Notes under the pieces: generated by a model
Seen by the model: only the letters and a program-made list of their open reading frames with translations
Databases searched by the model: none
Told to the model about the DNA's origin: nothing
Assembly: GCA_003235365.1 (NCBI GenBank)
Contig: QJWJ01000226.1
Span: 1 to 39,904, forward strand
DNA length: 39,904 nucleotides
Direction of reading: 5' to 3'
Source of the DNA: Deltaproteobacteria bacterium
GTDB lineage: Bacteria; Myxococcota_A; Polyangia; Polyangiales; Polyangiaceae
In this document: positions 32,455 through 39,904 of the stretch, in pieces
Layout: every line of letters starts with the position of its first letter
How positions within the stretch are numbered: the stretch's first letter is position 1
Program-made: the position numbers and the translations under genes

Positions 32455-32901
32455 ATGACAGCGACTTTCGACCTACGCCCGCTCAGCGCGGCCGAGCGCG
32501 ACCGGCTCGTCGCGACGCTCAGCGACGAAGAGAAGGCGGTTCTGTTGCACGAGGGAACCGAACCGCCGTTTTGCGGCGGGCTGCTCGACAACAAGCAGGA
32601 CGGCACTTACACGTGCGCGCTGTGTGCCCTGCCGCTGTTCGAGGCGACCGCCAAGTTCGAATCGGGGACGGGCTGGCCCAGTTTCTTCGCGCCGTACGCC
32701 GCCGAACACATCGCCGAGATCACCGACCGCAGCTACGGCATGGTGCGTACGGAGATCCGTTGTCGTCGCTGTGACGGGCACTTGGGGCACGTATTCCCCG
32801 ACGGTCCCAAGCCCACGGGGTTGCGCTATTGTCTCAACAGCGTCGCGCTGCACTTCGTGCCGGCTGGCGAAACTCTGCCGGACAAGTTGGGGCGCAGCTG
32901 A
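32455..32901 (+). CDS. msrB: Peptide-methionine (R)-S-oxide reductase
   Basis: 148 residues, a complete single-domain MsrB. It reduces the R-epimer of methionine sulfoxide in proteins, with electrons from thioredoxin, as part of oxidative-damage repair. Motifs: GTEPPFCGG (34-42), the zinc pairs CALC (Cys54, Cys57) and CRRC (Cys103, Cys106), SGTGWPSFF (70-78), [11 protein letters not shown] (107-117), and [11 protein letters not shown] (124-134) with catalytic Cys126; the usual selenocysteine/Cys site is thus Cys. There is no signal peptide, so it is cytoplasmic. No msrA lies nearby. Promoter-like elements sit very close to the ATG. Confidence 0.96.
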   Translation: MTATFDLRPLSAAERDRLVATLSDEEKAVLLHEGTEPPFCGGLLDNKQDGTYTCALCALPLFEATAKFESGTGWPSFFAPYAAEHIAEITDRSYGMVRTEIRCRRCDGHLGHVFPDGPKPTGLRYCLNSVALHFVPAGETLPDKLGRS

Positions 32902-33040
32902 GCGACGCCCCGAATCGGACTCGAGCCTGGGCGGGCGCTCCGATTGGAGCAATTCGGGGCTGCGGTTCCAGCAGCTGCGAACGAAATGGCGAAAAGGTCT
33001 CCAGGTCCAGTAGAGGTCGCCGTTCATCGCCTTCGGTAAG

Positions 33041-33889
33041 ATGCGCGTCGGTACTGCAGCAGCGACCTACCTAGCCACGACGGCGCGGGCCAACGCGGCC
33101 GTGGAACCGTCGAGTCGCGATGGCGCTGCCGCCAAGGTGGAGCTCAGCGACCGGGCACGCGCTTTGGCTCGACAGGCTGCCCACAGCGCCGTCGGGCTGG
33201 AGGCGCGGGCTTCCGCGGTATCTCAGACCCGAGGCGTCGCCCGCATGTACGCTCAGCAGTCCGCTTCCGCTCGCAGCGGCGTCGTCCCCGCCGCAGGTCG
33301 GATCTCCCCCAGGGGGAACGAAGCGCGACTCGGAGACGACGCGGCTGCGGTCGTGTCCTCGAGCGGCGTCCGGCCGCGCACCACGACGCCTGCCCAGCGA
33401 GCGCACGATGGCGCGCGCTCCGCCCTGGGACGACCCGAAGCCGACGAAGCCGGAGTCGGGGCGGGAGCTTCGGAGCCCGACGACGAGCTCAGTGGCGCTG
33501 CCGGCGCAACCCAGGACGAGGCGGCGACGAGCGAAGAGCTGCGCGAACTGCAATCGCGCGATCGTGAGGTGCGCGTTCACGAGCAGACCCACAAGGCTGC
33601 CGGTGGGCGTCATGCCGGCGCCATCCACTACGACACCCAGACGGGGCCCGACGGCAAACGCTACGCCGTTGGGGGACACGTGAACATCGACGTGGCACCC
33701 GTCGAGGGCGACCCCGAGGCGACGCTGCGAAAAATGGAAGTCGTGCGCAAGGCCGCTCTGGCACCCGCCGATCCTTCCGCGGCGGACCGACAGGTGGCGG
33801 CGTCCGCGGCAGCCACAGCCGCGTCGGCGCGGGCCGAACTGGCAAAGGAACGGATCGACGGCGTCAGCTCCCCTGCGCCGGGCGAATGA
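33041..33889 (+). CDS. SprA-related putative metalloprotease
   Basis: 282 residues from the ATG at 33041. Residues 1-165 are low-complexity and Ala/Arg/Ser-rich with no fold. Residues about 166-275 match the SprA-related family: LQSRDREVRVHEQTHKAAGG (170-189) with an HExxH-type motif (His180, Glu181, His184), then GPDGKRYAVGGHVNIDVAPV (202-221), GDPEATLRKMEVVRKAALAP (223-242) and DRQVAASA. The HExxH suggests zinc-peptidase activity, which has not been shown for most of the family. There is no signal peptide. TAAGAT just before the start resembles a -10 box, which would put transcription start inside the gene, so the true start is uncertain. Confidence 0.82.
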   Translation: MRVGTAAATYLATTARANAAVEPSSRDGAAAKVELSDRARALARQAAHSAVGLEARASAVSQTRGVARMYAQQSASARSGVVPAAGRISPRGNEARLGDDAAAVVSSSGVRPRTTTPAQRAHDGARSALGRPEADEAGVGAGASEPDDELSGAAGATQDEAATSEELRELQSRDREVRVHEQTHKAAGGRHAGAIHYDTQTGPDGKRYAVGGHVNIDVAPVEGDPEATLRKMEVVRKAALAPADPSAADRQVAASAAATAASARAELAKERIDGVSSPAPGE

Positions 33890-33944
33890 CCTCGCGCCGC
33901 CTTTCGGCTCTGTTCTCTGCTTCTCGATGAGCTGCCGCGTCGAA

Positions 33945-33980
33945 TGAGAGTTTCGCAAACTGGGAACTCTCACTTAGACT
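33945..33980 (+). promoter_or_regulatory. Promoter with inverted repeat upstream of lipase
   Basis: TGAGAGTT (33945-33952) and AACTCTCA (33965-33972) form an 8-bp inverted repeat with 12-bp spacer; inside it AGTTT-CGC-AAACT (33949-33961) is a second one. A -10-like TAGACT (33975-33980) lies 17 bp after TTCGCA (33952-33957). Transcription would start at or next to the GTG at 33988. The repeat overlaps the -35/spacer, as expected of a repressor site. Confidence 0.45.
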
Positions 33981-33987
33981 CGCGCCG

Positions 33988-34833
33988 GTGACGCGCCGCC
34001 CGGTAATCCTCGCGCACGGGATCGCTCGTTTCGACGAGCTTCCGCGTTTGTTCGGCGCGAACCTCTACTTCAAGGGCGTTGCCGAGGCGCTGCGCGAAAA
34101 CGGTTTCCAAACCGTCGTCGAGACGCACGTCGACTACGCCGGCGAGGTACAGATGCGTGGGCAGCAACTGGCCTCACAGATCGCCGCGGTCTGCGACGTG
34201 GCAAAGGCCGACTCGGTGCAAGTGATCGCCCACAGCATGGGGGGGCTGGACGCGCGCTGGGCCATCGCTACCGGGCGAGCTCCGCAGGTCTTCAGCTTGA
34301 CCACGATAGGCACGCCGCACCTCGGCACGCCGTTCGCGGACGTCGGGGTGGATGCCTTTGCCGACGTGATCCCGTTGGCCGCGACGCTGGGTGTTCAGCT
34401 GGGAGGCTTCGCCGATCTGACCGTTCAGGCGGCGCGCACGTTCGACGCGCTGGCGGACGTCGAGGCCGAAAACGACGTGCGCTACTGCACCTACAGCAGC
34501 CATCAGAGTCGCTGGCGCACGTTGGACGTGCTCAAACCGTCCTGGCAGTTGATCCACGAGCGTACCGGGGAGCCCAGTGACGGACTGGTGCCGGTCAGTT
34601 CGCAAGCATGGAAGTCCGCCCTGATTTCGAGTAGCGGCCAACAGAAGCGTGTGGACCAACGCGGCTTTCCGTTTGCCGCCGATCACCTCAACCAGACTGG
34701 CTGGTGGCACCCCACACCGCTGGCCGCGGCTCTGTTCTGGCATCGATTTCCAGGGCGCGTTCGCTACGAACGGGCCGTAAGGCAGCTCTACGTCACGGCC
34801 GCGCTCGACGCCGAAGCAGCCGCCGCCCGCTGA
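33988..34833 (+). CDS. Triacylglycerol-lipase-like alpha/beta hydrolase
   Basis: 281 residues from a GTG start. The lipase fold is clear: VILAHGIARFDE (6-17; oxyanion region), a cap-type helix, VIAHSMGGLDARWA (79-92) with nucleophile Ser83, TIGTPHLGTPFAD after it, SDGLVPVSSQAW with a likely catalytic Asp, and FAADHLNQTGWW with the catalytic His. It resembles bacterial family I lipases/esterases. No Cys pair and no Sec signal are visible, so it may act in the cytoplasm. Promoter elements sit immediately before the GTG with no Shine-Dalgarno sequence, consistent with a leaderless message. Confidence 0.87.
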   Translation: MTRRPVILAHGIARFDELPRLFGANLYFKGVAEALRENGFQTVVETHVDYAGEVQMRGQQLASQIAAVCDVAKADSVQVIAHSMGGLDARWAIATGRAPQVFSLTTIGTPHLGTPFADVGVDAFADVIPLAATLGVQLGGFADLTVQAARTFDALADVEAENDVRYCTYSSHQSRWRTLDVLKPSWQLIHERTGEPSDGLVPVSSQAWKSALISSSGQQKRVDQRGFPFAADHLNQTGWWHPTPLAAALFWHRFPGRVRYERAVRQLYVTAALDAEAAAAR

Positions 34834-34879
34834 CCCGTCACCGCAGCCTCACCCGGCACACTGCGGATGGCCCGCTCAT

Positions 34880-36052
34880 TCAGTGAAGTCCATCACGAAA
34901 GCCCGGTTGGGGCCGGCCGTGGAGGAAACCTTGAAGAAAGTCGCAGCCGAGCGAGACGCACATGTCGCGTTCTGCCGTCTTCTCGATGCCTTCTGCCACG
35001 ACTTGCATGTTCAGGTCGTGGCACAGGCTGGTCATCACACGAATGAGACGCTGCTTGACGGGGGCCAGGTGAACGTCTCGCACGAGTGCCATGTCGAGCT
35101 TGACGAACTCGGGTTCGAGCGTAGCAAAGCTCGTCAAGCCCGCGTAGCCCGCTCCGAGATCGTCGATGGCGATTCGATAACCCGCTTCACGCAGCTCTTG
35201 GACGCGCCCTCGGACGTCGCCGACGCGTTCGAGCGTCGCCCGCTCCGTCACCTCCAGCACCAGGCGCGACCGACAGGCGAATGTACTCGAGTTTTGGTCT
35301 AGCAACTCGGGGTCGTGTAGCTCGAGGGGGTGCAGGTTGATGAACAGTTGCGCCGTGGGCCGATTGGTCAGGTACTCGTGAGTAGTTTTGGCGCGCATCG
35401 CGTGGGACAACAAGTCGAGCTGACCGAGGCGTTCGGCCGCGTCGAGCAGCGCAGCTGGTTCGGGGAGACGCGGCTCCTGCGAGCGGACCAACGCTTCGTA
35501 CGCGAAGACCGCGCCGTCGCGGGCTTTGACGATCGGCTGAAACGCGGGCCACAGGCTGTCGAGCGCCGACGCGAATGCACTTTGCAGCTCCATGCCATCC
35601 TCGCCGACGGAGCCCTGGCCCAGTTCGCGCAGGGCTTCTTGTTTGGCCTTGGCCAAGAGATTGAGCTGCACCGCCTGCTGCGTCACGCGTCGCAGATCGT
35701 CGAAGTCCACGGGCTTGACCAGGTAGCGGAATGCGCCGTGGTCCAAGGCTTCGATGGCCGTTTCCAACGTCGGCCCGCCCGTGATCATGATCACCGGCAG
35801 GTCCGTGTCGAACTGGCGGATCGCTCGCAGTAGGGCTATCCCGCTGATCCCCGGCATCGCCACGTCGGTGAGCACCGTGTGGAAACGCCCCTTGTGGAGA
35901 GCGTCCAGCGCGTCGGCTCCGCTTTCACATTCTTCGCTTTCGAACCCCCAACCGCGTAACAAGCGCCCCGTTGCTCGAAGCAGCGAGCGCTCATCATCCA
36001 CCAACAACACTCTTGGGCGCTCGGAGAGCGACAACCCCGGCGACTTTTCCAC
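34880..36052 (-). CDS. Response regulator with EAL (c-di-GMP phosphodiesterase) domain
   Basis: 390 residues. The receiver domain (about 13-125) has Asp19-Asp20, phospho-acceptor Asp63 (TDVAMPG), Thr91 and Lys113 (VKPVD). A helical linker follows. The EAL domain (about 165-385) keeps the catalytic set: Glu186 in EAL (AYEALVRS), Asn239 (FINLHP), Glu267 (VLEVTERA), Asp297-Asp298 (IDDLGAGYAG), Lys318 (VKLD), Glu354 (VAEGIE) and Gln374 (LQGFLHGRP). It is therefore expected to cleave c-di-GMP to pGpG under control of phosphorylation. The histidine kinase gene lies directly upstream on the same strand, 82 bp away. Confidence 0.92.
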   Translation of the reverse strand: MEKSPGLSLSERPRVLLVDDERSLLRATGRLLRGWGFESEECESGADALDALHKGRFHTVLTDVAMPGISGIALLRAIRQFDTDLPVIMITGGPTLETAIEALDHGAFRYLVKPVDFDDLRRVTQQAVQLNLLAKAKQEALRELGQGSVGEDGMELQSAFASALDSLWPAFQPIVKARDGAVFAYEALVRSQEPRLPEPAALLDAAERLGQLDLLSHAMRAKTTHEYLTNRPTAQLFINLHPLELHDPELLDQNSSTFACRSRLVLEVTERATLERVGDVRGRVQELREAGYRIAIDDLGAGYAGLTSFATLEPEFVKLDMALVRDVHLAPVKQRLIRVMTSLCHDLNMQVVAEGIEKTAERDMCVSLGCDFLQGFLHGRPQPGFRDGLH

Positions 36053-36134
36053 GCATCCCCCCTAACGCGTCGAGGCTAGCAAACCCCACACGGCCGTGCC
36101 AGGAGGTTGGGTACGCGTGGCGACGGCTGCTCGC

Positions 36135-37274
36135 TCAGCCGGCCCTCGGAAAGGCAAGTTCGAACGTCGTTCCACGTTGCGACGTTTCGACTCGGATGGT
36201 TCCACCGTGGCCATCAACGATGGCCTTGACCGTCGCCAGCCCGAGACCCTGTCCGTTCGTCTTGGTCGTGATGTGCGCGTCGAACAGGCGAGGAAGGACG
36301 GCTTCGCTGATGCCCGGGCCGTCGTCGCGGACTCGCAACACCGCACAATCGTTGGCACCAGTGGGGCGGTAGCCCTCCTGAAGTCGTTCGGCGGTCGTGA
36401 CTTGGGTCTCGATTCGCACCTGACCCGTGCCGGACTGCGCGTCCACCGCGTTGCGAACCAGGTTCAGCAACACCTGATCAATCTGCGTGCCGTCGCCACG
36501 GATGAAGCACCCGCTTTCGAGCCCCTCGACCAAGCGGATCCCGCCGCGAGCGACCTCGCGCAACAGGCTGCGCAAGCCGGAGACTCGTTCGCTGAGATCG
36601 AGCCGTCGCACGTCGGCGGGCAGCCCGTGACTCACCCGTGCCAATTGCCCGAGCAAGCGCTCCCCAGCCTGGACGGCCAGATCGATGTGCTCGACATCCG
36701 CTGCTTCTCGGGGGGGCTCCCGCAACAACGACGTCAACCCCTTGATGACTTGAAGCACGTTGCGCAGGTCGTGACCGATGGCCGCCGCGGTTCGCGTGGC
36801 CGCATCGCCACGCGCGATCCGCTCCGCCTGTTCCTCCAGTTTGACCCGGTCGCTGATGTCTCTGCCCACCGACTGCAGTTCACACAGCTCGCCCTGGTCG
36901 TCGTAGATGGCTCGGTCGACCCACTCCATCCAGATCTCGCCCGGCGATGCACCCGCCCGATGGCGGCCTGTGGATACCGGATGCTGAGGGCTGAGGGCGG
37001 CGATGCGCGCGCGCACTTGCGCGCGGTCCTCGTCGCTGACGAGCGGCCAGAAACTGGTTCCGACGATTTGCTCTCGCGTCGCGCCAAACAGTCGGCAGTA
37101 GGCGTCGTTGACGAACAGGCGCGTCCCGTCGGGTCTCCAGCGAACGACGAGCTCGGTCATGTCTTCGACGACGGCGCGATACGGGACTTGCTGCTGTTCG
37201 CGCAGCGCCCGCACTTCCTCCTCGAGGGCCGCGAGGCGCTCATGGACGTCGTCCGTCGGAGCCACGTTGGACAC
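36135..37274 (-). CDS. PAS-domain sensor histidine kinase
   Basis: 379 residues. The N-terminal coiled coil (ERLAALEEEVRALREQ) precedes a PAS domain (about 33-145: VVEDMTELVVRWRPDG, ATREQIVG, GEIWMEWVDRAIYDDQG, then CELQSVGRDISDR). The HisKA-type dimerisation helix has IGHDLRNVLQVI with His168. The ATPase domain has the N-box DQVLLNLVRNAVDA (Asn275), RDDGPGI (G1) and GQGLGLATVKAIVDGHGG (G2). There is no TM helix, so it senses an internal cue. It precedes the REC-EAL gene on the same strand and likely phosphorylates it. Confidence 0.92.
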   Translation of the reverse strand: MSNVAPTDDVHERLAALEEEVRALREQQQVPYRAVVEDMTELVVRWRPDGTRLFVNDAYCRLFGATREQIVGTSFWPLVSDEDRAQVRARIAALSPQHPVSTGRHRAGASPGEIWMEWVDRAIYDDQGELCELQSVGRDISDRVKLEEQAERIARGDAATRTAAAIGHDLRNVLQVIKGLTSLLREPPREAADVEHIDLAVQAGERLLGQLARVSHGLPADVRRLDLSERVSGLRSLLREVARGGIRLVEGLESGCFIRGDGTQIDQVLLNLVRNAVDAQSGTGQVRIETQVTTAERLQEGYRPTGANDCAVLRVRDDGPGISEAVLPRLFDAHITTKTNGQGLGLATVKAIVDGHGGTIRVETSQRGTTFELAFPRAG

Positions 37275-37392
37275 AATACGCGGCCGCTGATCCGGGTGCC
37301 ATCGGTCTCGGAGCCGTGGCTGGCGATTTCACCTCACGCCCATCGCCGACCACCGCCGCCGGCGTCCTGGTACGAGCAGCGAGGTTGCTCGA

Positions 37393-37426
37393 TGACAAAC
37401 CGAAACGAGGCGCCAAAGGCGCCTCG
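37393..37426 (-). terminator. Intrinsic terminator-like hairpin after tRNA-Phe
   Basis: CGAGGCGCC (37406-37414)/GGCGCCTCG (37418-37426) is a perfect 9-bp stem with a 3-nt loop, followed on the minus strand by TTTCGGTTT. It lies about 50 bp after the tRNA's 3' end, a fitting place for tRNA transcript termination. Confidence 0.6.
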
Positions 37427-37477
37427 GTTTGCGAATCGTTCGTTCGGTGGGCACCGAGCTGCGGCGCTCGGTGCACC

Positions 37478-37553
37478 TGGTGTCCGGGGACAGAATCGAA
37501 CTGTCGACACGAGGATTTTCAATCCACTGCTCTACCGACTGAGCTACCCAGAC
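37478..37553 (-). tRNA. tRNA-Phe (GAA)
   Basis: 76 nt on the minus strand with an encoded CCA. The cloverleaf is clear: acceptor GTCTGGG/CCCGGAC with one G-U pair, D stem GCTC/GAGC, anticodon loop TTGAAAA with GAA, T stem GACAG/CTGTC with TTCGATT loop, and discriminator A. The sequence is close to bacterial tRNA-Phe of known type. One base pair of the anticodon stem, position 28-42, is T-T instead of a Watson-Crick pair. Confidence 0.97.
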
Positions 37554-37580
37554 GTTGGTCTGCCCGCGGGCAGGGTGGAG

Positions 37581-37609
37581 CTTCTAACTCAACGCTTCCT
37601 GTCGAGCAA
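37581..37609 (-). promoter_or_regulatory. Promoter-like elements for tRNA-Phe
   Basis: On the minus strand, TTGCTC (37604-37609) and TAGAAG (37581-37586) are 17 bp apart. Transcription would start near 37574, about 20 nt before the tRNA. The leader contains the palindrome TGCCCGCGGGCA (37561-37572). A GC-rich stretch after the -10, as seen here, is usual for stable-RNA promoters. Confidence 0.4.
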
Positions 37610-37754
37610 GGGGATCTGCCACCGAGGAGCGCATTCCCGTGCGCCGGGCCAACGGGCAAAAAGCCGAGGCGGTCCAAACGGTTGGCTGGCGCGCGGGCGA
37701 TCCGGCGCGAAGTCGCGAGGAGACGACCGCAACCAGGGAGGCTACAACAACGGC

Positions 37755-38360
37755 ATGCTTGGAGTGACGCGGTTTGCTTGGGTCGTTGGTGTGATGGCGC
37801 TCGGTGTCGCTTGCGGAAAGGACGAGGCTCTCGAGGTGGGAACCCGCGCTGACGCCGACGCAGGCACCCGTGAGCCCGCGACGGACGACACGGCACCCGC
37901 GCCGAAACCCAGTGACGACGACGCTTTCGATCTTTCGGACAGTCGAGTGGTCGAGCAACTTCAGGACGAACAGACCGCGCGCGCCTTGTGCGGCTTGGCT
38001 GGGGTCCTCATGGTCTCACAGCAGGGCGCGACGGAGCAGGAGTGTGAAGACGCGGTCGATGCGTGCAACGATGGCTTTGCCGCCCTGCGCGACGCAGGCA
38101 CGGCGACGGCGCCCGGCCAAGTGCCGTCGGACTTGAGCGGCGCCCTCGATTGTCCCGCGACGGCGGCGTTGGTCGATGCGTGCCTCGCAGAGCTGGTCGA
38201 GTTGGCGACGTCGGTCGGAGGAGAGCTCACCTGCGAATCCACCGACGTCGACTCCTTCGACGTCAGTCAGTTGACGGGGGCCGTGAACTGCGCGGTGCTG
38301 TACATCACCTGTCCGGACTTGTTCTCGTCGCTGCTCGGTCCCGGCGACGCCGGGCTGTGA
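37755..38360 (+). CDS. Cysteine-rich lipoprotein of unknown function
   Basis: 201 residues from the ATG at 37755. The open frame upstream to 36096 is antisense to the histidine kinase and crosses the tRNA, so it is rejected. WVVGVMALGVACG gives a lipoprotein-type signal, although Gly at -3 is not ideal. A Pro/Ala/Asp-rich linker follows, then a helical region with regularly spaced Cys pairs (ALCGLAG, QECEDAVDAC, DCPATAALVDAC, ELTCEST, NCAVLYITC) that suggest disulfides in an extracytoplasmic fold. The protein family is not recognised. AGGGAGG lies 13 nt before the ATG, a rather long spacing. Confidence 0.75.
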   Translation: MLGVTRFAWVVGVMALGVACGKDEALEVGTRADADAGTREPATDDTAPAPKPSDDDAFDLSDSRVVEQLQDEQTARALCGLAGVLMVSQQGATEQECEDAVDACNDGFAALRDAGTATAPGQVPSDLSGALDCPATAALVDACLAELVELATSVGGELTCESTDVDSFDVSQLTGAVNCAVLYITCPDLFSSLLGPGDAGL

Positions 38361-38419
38361 GCCACGCCGCCGCGCTTCGGCAATGACGGGGACGACGGCA
38401 TGTCGGCAGCGGTCGGCCG

Positions 38420-39904
38420 CTACCCCGAGTGTCCACGCACGCGTGTGCGCACGGTGAACACGCTATCGCCGCTCAGGACGCCGCCGCGGCCAAACAGCCT
38501 GCCGTTCTGCCAGTTCGACAAGCCCAGCTCTGGTTTGCGCAGGGCAAATTGCCCATCGACCCAGCGAGTGAAGCCGTCGCCGACGAACGGCGCGTTGACG
38601 CGTTGGAAGAACAGCTCGTGCTCGGCGTCGTCGGAGCTGACCAAACATGCCACGAATTGGGGGCTGTAGGTGTTGAACAGCTCGATGCTTTCGCTCAGGT
38701 CAGCGACGATCTTCAGCGTCACCTCGGGCGAGTCTTCCCATTCCCACTCGTGCCCCAGCTGGGTTTCGGCGATGACTTGCGCCTGCACTTCACTCACGTC
38801 CCCCGACGCGCGGCGGATCGTGACTTGCCGTGCAAACAGCTCGGCGGGTACGAAGCTTTCGCTCCCCTCACAGACGTGGAGCTTGAAAGCCTGCTCCCGT
38901 CGTTCGGCGGCGCGCCGCAGGCCTTGCAAGAAGGCGGGGACCAACGTCGCCGCGGCGCTTCGCGGGATGCAGCAGGTGTTGAGGGTGTTGCAGACCTTAC
39001 GGTCGAGCGAAGCGTAGACGGCGGCTTCGAACTGGTCTGCTGAAGCGTCGCTTCCGGCGCACAACCAAGCACCACCCGTGCCGTGCAAGCTGACCGGCAC
39101 ACCTGCTCGCTGCGCCAGACTGCCCAACGTATCGACCGCCGGTCCCGAGCCGCGCGCGACGGCGAGGGAGAGTCGCGCATCGCTGAACAGTGCCCAGCCA
39201 GCGGCGTGGGCCGGGCTCTGCACCAAGGTGACGGCGCCTTCGGGCAGGCCCGCAGCCTTCAGTGCGGGGGTGAGCGCCAGCGACATGATGCTTCGCGCCG
39301 TTTCGAGCGCGTCGCGGCCGATGCGAAACACGACGGTGTTTCCACCGCGCAGTACTCCGGTTGCATCTGCCACGACGTTGGGTCGCCCTTCGAATACGAA
39401 ACCCACGACACCGAGTTCGGCGCCGACCAAGTCCGCCTGCCAACCGTCGTGCTGCACGCGCTCGATCAGCTGTCCACGTCGAGAGCCCTGGGACACCCAG
39501 CCCCGCAGGCCGGCGACCACGTTGCGTCGCAGTGTGTCAGTCGCCTCGAGGCGCGTCGTGGATCGACCTCGCCGTTTGGCGGCCTCGACGTCGGCGCGAT
39601 TGACCTCGAGAACCTGTTTCCAGATGGCATCTTGCTCGACGTTGGCGGCGAAACGCTCGAAGAAGTCCGAGATCTGTTCGTCGCTGACGCTGCCCATCTG
39701 GGAAAAAGCGGCGACCGCGCCGTCCACGGCAGCCTGGGCAATGGCCCGTTGCTCGGCGGGCACGTGAAGCACCTCGCTGCCGACTGCGAACAGGCTGTCA
39801 CCCGGTTGAAACGCCTGGGCCAGTTCTGGGGTGACTTCGACGTACTGGTCGCCGCCGACGAGGATGGGGGTTCCCGGAGTGAGCTTTTCGAGGCGCTTGA
39901 GCTG
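38420..39904 (-). CDS. ProA-like glutamate-semialdehyde dehydrogenase (5' partial)
   Basis: The frame is open past the right edge, so the start is outside; a GTG at 39772 is only an internal possibility. Residues downstream of it match gamma-glutamyl-phosphate reductase: VGFVFEGRPNVVADATGVL (the FExRPNV block), GNTVVFRIGRDALETARS, LPEGAVTLVQS, a GTGGAW segment where ProA has GTGVCH, and DRKVCNTLNTCCI with the catalytic-Cys motif VCN. ProA makes glutamate-5-semialdehyde in proline synthesis. The visible N-terminal 44 residues before the GTG (including LTPGTPILVGGDQYVEVTPE and QPGDSLFAVGSEV) are not part of a standard ProA and suggest an extra N-terminal domain. No proB lies in view. Confidence 0.82.
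   Translation of the reverse strand, partial: QLKRLEKLTPGTPILVGGDQYVEVTPELAQAFQPGDSLFAVGSEVLHVPAEQRAIAQAAVDGAVAAFSQMGSVSDEQISDFFERFAANVEQDAIWKQVLEVNRADVEAAKRRGRSTTRLEATDTLRRNVVAGLRGWVSQGSRRGQLIERVQHDGWQADLVGAELGVVGFVFEGRPNVVADATGVLRGGNTVVFRIGRDALETARSIMSLALTPALKAAGLPEGAVTLVQSPAHAAGWALFSDARLSLAVARGSGPAVDTLGSLAQRAGVPVSLHGTGGAWLCAGSDASADQFEAAVYASLDRKVCNTLNTCCIPRSAAATLVPAFLQGLRRAAERREQAFKLHVCEGSESFVPAELFARQVTIRRASGDVSEVQAQVIAETQLGHEWEWEDSPEVTLKIVADLSESIELFNTYSPQFVACLVSSDDAEHELFFQRVNAPFVGDGFTRWVDGQFALRKPELGLSNWQNGRLFGRGGVLSGDSVFTVRTRVRGHSG

Noticed and set aside
36096..38360. A long plus-strand open frame of 754 codons
   Set aside because: Most of it is antisense to the histidine kinase and then crosses the tRNA; only the part from 37755 encodes a plausible lipoprotein.
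1..39904. CRISPR array, IS element, phage or integron
   Set aside because: I found no regularly spaced direct repeats, transposase, integrase or terminal inverted repeats in the window.

Overview
The window is a gene-dense, high-GC stretch of bacterial chromosome with strongly G/C-biased third codon positions. It most likely comes from a member of the Myxococcota of the Polyangia/Sorangium kind. That placement is an inference from gene content: many lipoproteins and secreted proteins of unknown role, an ECF sigma gene translationally coupled to a small TM protein, a DUF1592/DUF1552 pair, a CotH-type lipoprotein, a SUMF1-type lipoprotein, a SprA-related protein, protein-kinase relatives and two-component proteins. 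I see no IS element, phage gene, CRISPR array, rRNA or integrase. The only RNA gene I can support is one tRNA-Phe(GAA).

Left part (1-9.1 kb): the 3' end of a kinase-like membrane protein whose catalytic loop looks dead faces, tail to tail and 3 bp away, a CotH-type lipoprotein with a chitobiase-like domain. Next comes a two-gene minus-strand operon with an ATGA overlap, a GCS2-type carboxylate-amine ligase followed by an aspartoacylase/succinylglutamate-desuccinylase-type zinc hydrolase. Divergent to it are a family-4-like glycosyltransferase and a large unrecognised cytoplasmic protein.

Middle part (9.1-25 kb): a minus-strand operon of three genes joined by two ATGA overlaps (sugar-binding-like lipoprotein, DUF1592-type lipoprotein with a CxxCH motif, Tat-exported DUF1552 protein) suggests a secreted multi-protein system. 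Then come a UPF0149/YecA-type SEC-C protein, a glutathione-S-transferase-like protein, a 983-residue membrane protein with a phosphodiester-glycosidase-like domain, and a divergent SUMF1-like lipoprotein/secreted hydrolase pair. A plus-strand block follows: a putative outer-membrane protein, an ECF sigma factor, a TM protein that may act as its regulator, and a beta-propeller lipoprotein.

Right part (25-39.9 kb): an RND pump (permease plus adaptor, no outer-membrane channel nearby), a zinc-ribbon membrane protein, a stand-alone H-type lectin set between two roughly 350-bp non-coding gaps, a TerB-like protein, MsrB, a SprA-related putative metalloprotease and a lipase. On the minus strand a PAS histidine kinase precedes a REC-EAL response regulator, probably forming a c-di-GMP signalling pair. 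Then come the tRNA-Phe with its own promoter-like and terminator-like sequences, a cysteine-rich lipoprotein, and a ProA-like dehydrogenase that runs off the right edge.

The candidates most worth following are the GCS2 ligase/zinc hydrolase operon, the DUF1592/DUF1552/lipoprotein operon, the stand-alone H-type lectin, and a set of plus-strand genes (secreted hydrolase, MsrB, lipase) whose promoter-like elements would give nearly leaderless mRNAs.
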